Assembly: GCA_037179385.1 (NCBI GenBank)
Contig: CM074185.1
Span: 12,470,866 to 12,534,865 of the forward strand
Reading direction: 5' to 3'
Length of the DNA stretch: 64,000 nucleotides
From: Holothuria scabra
Lineage: Eukaryota; Echinodermata; Holothuroidea; Aspidochirotida; Holothuriidae
The first letter of the stretch is position 1. Each line of letters begins with the position of its first letter. Shown in pieces: positions 36,501 through 48,500 of this stretch. The position numbers and the translations under genes are program-made. The notes beneath the pieces were generated by a model, which saw only the letters and a list, made by a program, of their open reading frames with translations, ran no database searches and was not told the DNA's origin.

Positions 36501-39500
36501 TTAATTTCAGACTTGATATGTTGATGCATTATGATGTAACAAAGGAACCTATTGATTTTGGTGGAGGTCAAAGGTCATTTGGGGTCATGTGGGGTCAAAC
36601 CTTGAAATCCTTGTTTACGCGATATCTCATGGTAGAAAGCTTAGATTAATTCCAAACTTGATATGTTGATGCGTTATGATGTAAGGAAGAACCCTATTGA
36701 TTTTGGTGGAGGCCAAAGGTCATTTTGGGTCACATGAGGTCAAACTCTGAAATCCTTGTTTACATGATACCTCATGGTAGGAAACTTGGATTCATTTCAA
36801 TCTTGATAGGTTGATGCATTACGATGTAAGTAAGAACCCCATTTATTTTCATGGAGGTCAAAGGTCATTTGGGGTCACATGGGGTCAAACCCCAAAATCC
36901 TGGTTTGCACTACATCTCAAGGTAGGAAACTTTGATTGATTTCAAACTTGATATGTTGATGCGTTATGATGTACTGTAAGAAAGAACCCTCTTAATTTTG
37001 GTAGAGGTCAAAGGTCATTTGGGGTCAAACTCAGAAAAACTTGTTTAGGATAGCTCAAGGTACGAAAGGTGGATGGATTTCAAAATTAGTATGTGAATGA
37101 ATTATGGTGAGAAGATGGTCTGTATAAGGTTTTTTTGTGGAGGTGAAAGGACATCTGGGGTCAAGATCGGTCAAACTTTGAAAAAATTGTCAAAATGGGA
37201 TATCTCAAGGTAGGAAACTTGGATGGATATATTTCCTAATTAGTATGTGGATGTGTTCTGGTGAGTTGAAAGTACTGTACCTGTTGTTTTTGGTGGAGGT
37301 CAATGGTCATCTGGTATCACCTGGCATCAAACTCTGAAAACCTTGTTTGCAGAATATCTTACAGTAAGGCACCGTATGAAATTTGGCTTTTTGAATATGG
37401 AAATGTTTTGGTTAAAAGAAAAACCAGTTACTTACAGGTGGAGACAAAGGTTAGTTTGGGTCACCAGTTGTTACAAGAGATGTGCATTTTATTGAAAAGA
37501 GCATGTATGTATCATCGAAACCTCAATGCATTTTTGCATTCTGGTTAGAAGAAAGGGTTAAAGGTCACAGTAAGTGTTGATATGTTAGAGAGGTAATGTA
37601 GTTGGCATTTTTGTGAAATTTGCATTGAATTAGGATGTGTGGTTCTCAAGATACTGGTATGAGCAGGTAAAGCTGTAACATTTTTAGCTCAAAAGGAGTT
37701 AAAAGAACACATGTGACATTATTTCCCCTCATCAATGAACAGTCTTTTGTTTCTCTACAGAGTCTACAGCCAGTTTCCTCCTCAACAATATTTGAATGTG
37801 ATTGCATAAGTGGCACAAGAAGTTCACAAACTTTGCATTTCCTGTAGGGTTTGCACAGGTTATCTGGGTACCCGGGTACCCGCCCGCCATCTTATTACCC
37901 GGTTCCAAATCTACTACCCGAGTCTTAAAAAATTGCATACAAAAAGGATCAGCCCATTTACGCCATTGCCCACGGTAATGGACTAAAATATTTTGCCAAT
38001 TTGGTAAACTTTCTCCGAAACTGAGAATGAAGAGAGCCCCTAGGAATTATGTGTAAGTTTGAAAGTTGTTAGCACTTCATTTCCAAAGTTGAAATTTTTA
38101 TCAGCATGTGGCCCGATTGCCCTATTGTCACGTAATGAGTTACTTCTCACACAACACATGTATGTCACTTATAATCGAGCATGCAAGCAAGCTATCTGAG
38201 AACCAGTTTAATATCACATTGTACTGTTTCACACAGACACATCACCCCTGCCCAGCTTGCAACTCGACAGTGCCCGTAATGTTTGGCATGCTAGGTAAAC
38301 TGAGCCTTGCATACATACGATCTTTATACGGTATGCCACCTCCACAGGGTTGTTTGATTTAAATCACGCTGATTAAAATCACGATTAAAATCTTGATTTT
38401 AATTGAAAAAATCATGATTTTCATTGAAAAAAATCATGATTTAATAAAAAAAAATTTGTTTAAATCGATTTATTTGATTTAAATTTTTTTAAAAAATCAA
38501 AAAAATCAACTACCCTGCACCTCGAGTATAATCCTCGAACATTTCATGATGGTTAAACATTCATCAGTTTTACACAAATCAACACTTTGCCGCTATCTGT
38601 TAATTAAAACGACATCAATGTAATAACACCGTACACATTCACAAAAAAATTTTTGAAACAGGCCATTTCAGGCGCAGACTTCAAAATTTATGTGTGAAAG
38701 CTATGTTACCATGCCTGGATGTCAACATCAGGCTAGCTATGTAAGAACGTACACACCCCATTAGCGATAATTCCAATGCACATTGTACAGTAGTGTGAGG
38801 GAAGTTTATGAAGAGGATGTTGTCGTTTACAGTCGGTAATATTGCAAGGGAATACCATATTACAGGGCTCTGATTGGTTGGATCAAATTATTGATATAGG
38901 CTTTGGGAAGTACGAAATTTCTTAAGTTATTTGACTGTTTTCTGTGACGTTTCTTTTACTTGTCATTTTGATTTAAAACAAAACGGGACAATAAAACCTT
39001 CTGACAAATCAAATGTGTTTGAACTTGGGAAACACTAATTTCCTGCAGTGAGATCCAATTCCTGTTTTATACCTTCAAGGTCAACACAACTGTCTGAAAA
39101 AAAACTAAAAGAAACAAAGCATTTCTTGTCAATGTGAGGGAGTGGTATACAGTAACCTCTGCTACCCTCGAGATCACATTTGAACGCAAATCTAGTGACT
39201 TTATTTACTGGTATCTCGAGAAATACCTGACTGATAATTGAAATTTTACCATACTTCTATAAATTTGGTCCCTCTTTTACATGAAAATTAAATATTTTCC
39301 TAAATTTCCTCCTCAATGTGAGGATATGACGTCACCTGTATTTGCTTTAAAGGTCAAGAGCAGACCCCCCAAACTTACTTTGAAGCAAGCAACAGCTAAA
39401 CATCACAATTTTCTTTTTATTTCTCTTCAAAGTATCTATAATATCTTTCAATAATTGCATATATGCAAGGTAAACCAAGCAGTAACTTGTAGTAAATTGT

Positions 39501-42500
39501 ACATCTGAGAAGAAAAAATGTTGCTTTTAATGTTTTCATTTATTACTGCAGTGGGTCAGCAATTTTGAGTGTCAGCAAAAGCCAGCCACTGCCAACCTCC
39601 GTAGCTAATCTGGTGAGAGTAGAACAGTACACTAGTACAGTAGATGACATCATGAGTACTTGCACTTCAACTTGTTCCCTTTAGGGGCAAATGGTGCCAA
39701 GATTTCTGCTTGATATTCTGTCTTAAATTTTCAGGTGGAACCTTTGGTGGTGATGGAGGAGATGTTATGGATAAGTGGTGAAGCTGAGGTTGGTATCTAC
39801 CGATGTCCATTGCTTACCTACACCCCAGGGGGAAACCTGCTGGCAATTGTCGAAGGGCGAAAATCTAATGGGGATGCTGACTTAAAGTTCATAGCAACAA
39901 AGAGATCAACAGATGGAGGTAAAGTATATAAATTTAACTTTCAGAGAAAAGAATTTGTCTCAAGTTTCCAACCTTACTTCACAACATTTTGTTTTTCTTT
40001 TAAGTTCCTATCAGGTAGCTTCAGTCACTGGCATAACTAGGATCTTTGTTTTTGGAGAGCAACTGCAGGGCCTGATTACTAACCAAGAAGGGCATGCAAC
40101 TCTGAGAAATTTTTTAAGTACTCTTATTGTAGGTTCAATTCTATGCAACATTTAACTCAATCTCTGTTGCATTTTAACAGGTTTTTTCAGCATTTAGGAG
40201 GAGTTTATGGTCCATGTGTCCATTCCTCACCCCTTACCCCTCTGGCTATGCAAAAGGTTTTAGTCGTTTTTCAGTACAGCAGAATTTACAGTAGTTAGTG
40301 ATTACTCATCCACTTTTTCATGTTTCCTGGTCTGTCTTCTTTACAATACAGTAAGTAAAAGTCTTAATTTATACAATCAGGGTGTCCGTCAAGGAAGGTT
40401 AAGGGGGTATTTGTACCCTTTTCCAGGAGAAAGATGGTAGAATACCCCTTCTCATTTCCATACAAAACAATTGTGAGTATCTTGGTTTCTTGTGCAGGCA
40501 GATGACACCTGTGCAACAATGCCCAAACCTACATAAAACTTCAAAATGATTCTGACTGCATCTCATAGGAGCCTTGTAGCAAGCTGTTCCCCCCTTGAAC
40601 CCACAAGTGTGAGTTTGGTCAGGAAAGCATCAGTATGGAAGTGAGGTTTGGCAGTAATCAATCCCCCACCCCATGCCACCCCCATTATGAGTTTCTGGCA
40701 GAACCCTACCAGTATTTTTTAATGTAAAAGAATTGCTAAAATTGTACATTAAACTTAGACAACTTTTTGAAAAGTCACTGGATGCTTTTGTCATTAAATG
40801 TGTGCATTGATGGAGAAAGTATACCTGATTTAAGCCTAATACAGTAATACCATACTAATGTTGTTTTTCAAAATCCTCCAGTGCCTGTAATTTGTAAACT
40901 TTTCAATTAAGCTGTCTTATGTACAGTATATGTTCAGAAAATACTGCAAAAGAACTTACTGTAAGGAATGGAGGGGGGGGGGGCAGATAACAGGTGTCAT
41001 TGAGAAAAGGGAATGGTAACAGTTATCATCAATTCATTTTTCAATTTAGTAAGTTTTGCCATATATAAGGGTAGTGAAATAATTAATTTATTCTCTTAAG
41101 AGAAGTACTAGATCTGTTGCATATATGCTGGTCACATTCTTGATGTGTTGTATCTACCATGACAGTCAAAATGTTTTATAGGCATATGAAATCAGGCCAG
41201 ATGCAGATCGTAGGGGCAGAGGAGGTTTTGTAATCCAAGGGAGGGGAATGCAAAGCTAAGCTAATAAGCCACTATACAAAAAGTAGGCCTATTCAATCTC
41301 TTTAAGGCTTTGAATTATTTCAGTGATATAAATTTGAACAAGTCTTTCTGTAAATTTCAATGAATCTGGCCTTGTGACTTCAGTATACTGTAGACTTTGA
41401 ATTAGGTTCCTTCAATTTTATTTTTCTTTTTTCTTGGATTCTTCAGGGTTTGAGTGGGGTGTGCAAAAATTCATCCATAACGACCAGTATGGAGAAAGTG
41501 AGGATAATCTTGGTGTGGTTCTAGTGGATGACATCACCAAGGAGATATTCATTTTCTATGTGACATGTGCCCATCCCTCTTCTTGTTCCAAGTCCTCTAC
41601 GCCAACGGTGATGTATGTGAAGAGTGTTGATGATGGGGTATCGTGGAAATCACCAGTAAATGTTTCGGCCCAGGCTGGTCCCAGAAATTTTGCACCTGGA
41701 CCTGGCTATGGCATACAGGTATGGTATAACAATAGGGATAAATTTTATTTGGTTTGCTGAAAATTTGTAACACCTCGACGTATGGAGTGTAAGCCTATAT
41801 TATGTCTTAACTACTGAAGGGGGTCCATCCTGGTGTACTGAGCTATGTATTATATCAAGTACAGTACATGGGAACTCTATAGTAACAACTCTTGGCAGGA
41901 GATTGGCTGTAAATCTTGATTTCTTTCTAAAAGCTAACTTTTCCTCAATTAAGTTTACATGTGAGAGTTAGGAAATTTCCTGATTTTAAGAAAACGGAAG
42001 TTTCAAGCAAAATTCCCAGGACATATGTTTTGCTGTACAAAAAGTTTTGCCATAAAACTGGTTAAAATGTGTAAGCTTCGGGGTACTTTTTAGATTTTGG
42101 GGGAAAATCAGTTTACGTAAATGTAATTTGTGCAACATGGACATATTTGTACAGTTCAAGGTAAAAAGGAAGGCGCTAGTTTGCACTTTGACCTCCTTTT
42201 GAAAAATGCTTTCTCAAAGGTGAACTCTCCCCTTTCAGACTCCCTCACCCATGCTGACAATATTGGATGACAAACTTTTAGAAAATGGAGCTCTTCTTTG
42301 TTTACATTTCTGTGTACAGTTACAGCTATGCGCATGCTGTTGTCTATGCACATGCTGTTGTCTAAAAGATTTGTTTTTGTTCTTTTACAATGTCAACCAT
42401 AGTATTGTAACAAGTGCATCTCTTATTTCATGCTCATTGTTTTCCTTTCATTTTACAGTATTGCAGCAATAAAGAGACACTTCAACACTTCAACATCTCA

Positions 42501-45500
42501 TCATTAAATAGTTTCATATCGATAAATAGATTGTGTAAATAGTTATTGCTAGGAAAGTAAGGATTTACCAGAGACTAACCTAAATTCAATGACCTCAAAA
42601 ACAAAACAGAAAAAGTGTAAAAGAAATCGACCTATAACCATTGTGGAAAGCACTGGATTGTGTGTTTTAAAGAAGAGCCTAGCTTTAATCAAGTGTCCTG
42701 ATTTTACTGTATTGTATTAAAGCAATGTGGTGAAATTTCCATTGAAATCTGATGTGTGGTTTTCAAAAGATAAGTTTTCATATTTTCAAGACAAAGTGAA
42801 ATTGAAGCAAGCATGTATAAAATCATGTCTTTGCATTACTGGGAAGAAAATATATCTTTTTAAACTTTTAATGTGTTTCCTCCTCATTAACCACATGACG
42901 TGTTATCAGGATGTGATTGCATGAGAGACATGGGAACTTAACAAACTTCCTCTCCCAAACTTTGAGGTCAACAAAACAGATTAATAAGTAAAGGAACCAC
43001 AGCATTCATTAACAATGTGAGGAAGGGATATGCCCCACTGAAAGAAATAGTAATGGCCATTGCACACTGTACCTTATAGTGCAGTTGAATCTTATTGTCA
43101 GTCAGGGAGTTGCATGTGCTGTACATCTTAGAAGCACCCTGCTTCGCGAAATTTTGCTTCCAGACAAAAAGTTTTAACATGAAGCAGGCTAACATGACTC
43201 TATATGTGCATGGTTATAGCAAATTGTGAGTGGTGGTTATAAACTAAAGTGTTGGCAGGCATGTAGCCAGGATTGTGTCAATGGGGTTGGGGTTTGTGTC
43301 ATGAGGGGTTAGGGGCAAGACATGAAGGAAAAGCCCAAGGAGAGAAAAGATGGTTATGTTAGGTATTTTTTGCATTTCTAGGTTGGGTCATGGGGATTCT
43401 CACCCCCAAACACCCCTAACCCATGGCTACGCCACTGAGTGTTGGTTGTTTAAGAAAAGTCACTGCACCATCTCCAGTAAAAGCAGCTCTTTCCCAGGAA
43501 AATGTTTTGCATTTGGAAGAAAATTTGGACACTTCAAGAGAAATACAACTCCTTTGCATAAGAAAATCTTAAAAGGTGTGAGAAAATTTTGCTCCAGTCT
43601 TGGGGAAAACTAAAATTGATTCCCAGTCCTGGTACCATACCTGAGTCCATGATATTGGAGCTATTCAAGTTAAGTGTAATTACATACTTTACAAATGGCT
43701 ACCTTAATGTGCATTTACATTATCCATGACACTGTTTCTTTTAATTGGCTTTCTCTTTTTACTTGCAGAAAAAGTTTGCTCCCCATAAAGGTAGATTAAT
43801 TGTCTGTGGTCATGGAGGAGAGCTTTCTGTCAATGGAAACTTTTGCCTTCTCAGTGATGATCATGGTATAACATGGCGATGGGGTGCTGAAATGCTCCCT
43901 ATCCCTGCATACGCCACAAATCAAAAAGGAGATTTTGTGCCTGATGAGTGTCAAGTAGGTTTTTAGTTTTGTTTGTACTTTTATGAATATTGTTTGTCAT
44001 GGTCGTTATTTATTACATGTATGCTACAATCCTCGACAAAAATAATGGGACAAAACAAGCAAAATGATCACTGAACGGATCACCATCCCCCACTCAATGT
44101 TTTGGCAGCCCAAGGCATCCTGAAACTTCAACATTGATACAGGGAGCAGGGTTTGTCCCATGTTTTTTTTTTGTCAAGGATTGTCGGAAACCTGTACAAA
44201 AGTATAGGAATTTCCAGATTTTTGTTTTAAATGATTTGAAATGAGCAGGTTTTCATTTTATTTGTGAAGTAACAGGAAATTAGTTCAGTTGAGTCGAGTC
44301 TGTCCAACCAGTATACTGGCTTGTCAAATAAGCTCTGGTGCTTGAATAAAGATTTCTTTTCCTCATGTAGCTCATACAAGGGAGGGGAAGGGGTAAAATA
44401 GTACTCTGGGTGGTGAGAGATTTAATTTTCTTTAAAAATTTAATGTACTGTTATGGGGGAAAAACACAAAGCATTTTTTTAATCTTATTTTTCGTGTTAG
44501 GGGGTGGGAGTAACATATTTCACTATGTACCCAATGGTCAACAACAAACTTTTTCCTCTTTTTTGCATTAATAAACATTGAATGATGATTCAAACTATGA
44601 TCTGGTTAAAGATGAAATTATATTAGAATTTGGGGTAGTAAACATGACAATTTTCATAGAGATTTCAGGAAATTGAAATGGTTAACAATTTTAGCACAAT
44701 GAAAGTTTCCTACATATTGAGAGAGATTTTCTATTTGCATGATTGACCCTTGACATACATTGAAATCGTGTGGATGTCAATAGTAAACTGTGGCTCTAAT
44801 TAAATATTCTGAGAAATAGAGAGCAGTCAGGAGTTCTACATTGGGATGATGAATAAATTAAACATTATAAAGCTCACCTTTGAGGCCTTCTGTAGCAGTT
44901 GGTTTTCAGAAATTTTAAAAGCTGCTGTTGACCTGTAATGTATTATAACTGTTCACCCCTTCTCGGAAGGTTATTTGAACTGTCCCCCTCCCCAAGATAT
45001 ATTTCTTGCTCTATAGCTATCCCTTGCCCTTAGGTGCCCAGTGCAGCAGCAGGTCTTCTGAATAGATTAATGGCAAAAATTAACGACATAAACCACCCAT
45101 GGGTGGTAGTCTACCTTATTTTGATCACTTCCCTATCCGTACTAGAAAGACTGGACATGACTAGAAGTCTGTAGTGCTTAATAAGTTAAACTTCTTCCCC
45201 ATGAAATAGTTAAAAGCCCCTTTTTTTGTTACCATGCAGCAATTGTTCTTCATAATGCTTATGTACACCGTAACATTTGTCATTGAATCCCTCCCTTCAA
45301 AATACACAACTTCTATGTACCAATTATCATGCGTTGTCCAAGACCGAAAACTTCTCTATATACCTTTGTACGGGCTTCAGACAACCCATGACAAAATTGA
45401 TGGGACAAAACAATCAATGAAGGGATGACCATCCCCCACTCCCCCATTCAATGTTGCGGCAGCCCAAGACGTTCGAAACTTCAACATTGATAAGGGGAGC

Positions 45501-48500
45501 AGGGTTTGTCCCATGTATTTTTGTCAAGGATTGTAACCTCTGTTTCAATGAATACATGCCTTGGGTGTACAGAATTCTTGTAATATCTGCAAAGATTTTG
45601 CTAATTAAAATGTATGATGATTTCTCACCAGTTTAATATGTTTGAATCAATTATTTTGTGTATTTCAATGAATACTTGACAAGGCACTAGTAATGGAATT
45701 GATTACAAGGATAGCAATTGAGAGAGATACTGACTAATAGTCATATCAGGATAAGGTCGAGGGGAAACTGAAAGAAGCTTTCAATAAAAAGCTTTGCATT
45801 GTCCCTGAATGTAAAATAGCACACAGAGATACATGATGATGCTTACGAAAAACATGAAAGCTTGTTAAAATAAACCATTTGACACAATTGAAAAGGAACA
45901 GAATACAGTATTTAACAGCACAAGCTGATTGGGGACATAGTTTGTCAATCAAGAAATGCCTCAGATGGTTTTTGAAATACAATTCTCTCACCTCAGACTG
46001 CAGTTCTTGTAGGGGTTTACTGAAATTGTTAAATGGCTCAACTCTCTGATGACAGTTAATTTAAACAATGCAGAGCACCAAAGCTTGTTGTATATTACAC
46101 AACATGAACTGTACTGAGAGTGTTTTGATTTGTACACGTTGAGCGTTTTTTGGTTTCGATGAAAAGAGAAACCTATGCATTCATGATGGCGTGTGTGTGT
46201 ATGTATGTGTGTATGTGCGTGTGTATGTATGTGTGTATGTGTGTGTGTGTGTGCGTGTGTATGTGTGTGTGTTTGTGACACTTTGCTTGTTTACACGATA
46301 TCTTAAGAAGGGAAGATCTGACAATTCTCAAACTTGGTACACAGATACCCCATACTGAGAGGAAGAACCCTATTGATTTTGGTGGAGGTCAAAGGTCATC
46401 TGGGGTCACAGGGGGTCAAAACCCGAAACCCTTGTTTACACGATATCTCAAGGTAGGAAACTTGAATTAATTTCAAACTTGATACGTTGATGCGTTATGA
46501 TGTAAGGTAGAACCCTATTGATTTTGGTGGAGGTCAAAGGTCATTTGGGGTCACAGGGGGTCAAACCCCGAAATCCTTGTTTACACGATATCTCAAGATA
46601 GGAAACTTGGATTAATTTCAAACTTGATATGTTGATGCGTTATGATGTAAGGTAGAACCCTATTGATTTTGGTGGAGGTCAAAGGTCATTTGGGGTCACA
46701 TGGGGTCACACCCCGAAATCCTTCTTTACACTGTATCGCAAGGTAGGAAACTTGGATTAATTTCAAACTTGATATGTTGATGTGTTATGATGTAAGGAAG
46801 AACCCTATTGATTTTGGTGGAGGTCAAAGGTCATTTGGGGTCACATGGGGTCAAACCCTGAAATCCTTGTTTACACTATATCGCAAGGTAGGAAACTTGG
46901 ATTCATTTCAAACGTGATATGTTGATGCGTTATGATGTGAGAAAGAACCCAATGTATTTTCGTGGGAGTTAAAAGTCATTTGGGGTCACATGGGGTCAAA
47001 CCCCAAAATCCTTGTTTACACTCTTTCGTAAGGTAGGAAACTTGGATTCATTTCAAATTTGATATGTTGATGCGTTATGATGTAAGGAGGAACCCTATCG
47101 ATTTTGGTGGAGGTCAAAGGTTATTTGGGGCCACATGGGGTCAAACCCGGAGATCCTTGTTTACACGATATCTCATGGTAGGAAACTTGGATTCATTTCA
47201 AACTTGGTATGTTGATGCGTTATGATGTAAGAAAGAACCCTATTGATTTTGGTGGAGGTCTAAGGTCACATGGGGTCCTATGGGGTCAGACCCCAAAATC
47301 CTTAATTATACTATATCTCAAGGTAAAAAACTTGGATTCCTTTCAAACTTGATACAGTAGGTTAATGGGTTTTGATTCAAGGAAAAACCCAATTAATTTT
47401 GTTGGAGGTCAAAGGTCATTTGGGTTCACATGGGGTCAAACTCCGAAAACCTGTATAGGACAGTTCAAGTTACTGTGCGAAACGTGGATGTATTTCACAA
47501 TTAGTGTGTGTATGAGTTATGGTGAGTTGAAAGTACTGTACCTGTTGTTTTTTGTGGAGGTCAATGGCCATCTGGTATCACCTGGCATCAAACTCTGTAA
47601 ACCTTGTTGGCAGAATATCTTAAGGCACAGTAGAAATTTGGCTTTTTGAATAAAGAAGTGTTTTGGTTAAAAGAAAAACCAGTTACTTACAGGTTGAGTC
47701 AAAGATCACTTTGGGTCACCAGTTGTTACAACAAATGTAGCATTTTATTGAAAAGAGCATGCATGTATCATCGAAACCTCAATGCATTTTTGCATTCTGG
47801 TTATTTTCACCCTGAGACAATTAACTGAGATTGTGTCTGAGTGAATTTCAGACAGTTCTTGGACTGGCTTAAGTAAGAAGGTTAGGAGAATTGGTACTGT
47901 TTGGGTTGAGAGAATTGGGCCTTTAAAACAATGAAATACCAAAAGGTATACCGTATTAACTCTATTAAACCCCCCCTCTCTAATAAACGCCCCCCAACTT
48001 TTTCATCACATTGCATAAAGTGAAATTGTTAAATCCAAAGACAATATGGTAAACGGAAAATGAAATAGTCCTGCCTTGAAGCCACAAAATCTCCTTAAGT
48101 CCCATTCTGTATCCTGAAGTAAAAGGCATGTTTCTGCAACTAATTTCTGTTGATATCCATCACACTATCACATACCGCAAACCTGTACTGCTTCGTTTGC
48201 GGTTCGAAAGTGGTACTGTACATAGCGTAGGTATACAAATATTCGCTAGCCTATCCGAACAGCCTAACATGAAAATCCAAATTCAACACAGGAAAACTGT
48301 TTAACAGTGAAATGCTGTGAACGCGTATGTACTGCTAATGGTACTACTCACGGTAACTATTATGCAATTACCGTATGTACGTGCGTATAGCCGGCTGGTC
48401 AGTATAGTACCGTGAGGCCTGGCTGTATACTGTGCACAGCATGCATGAATGCATATGCCGGGGGCACTTAAAAGTCACTTATGTGTGTAACGTTACATAT

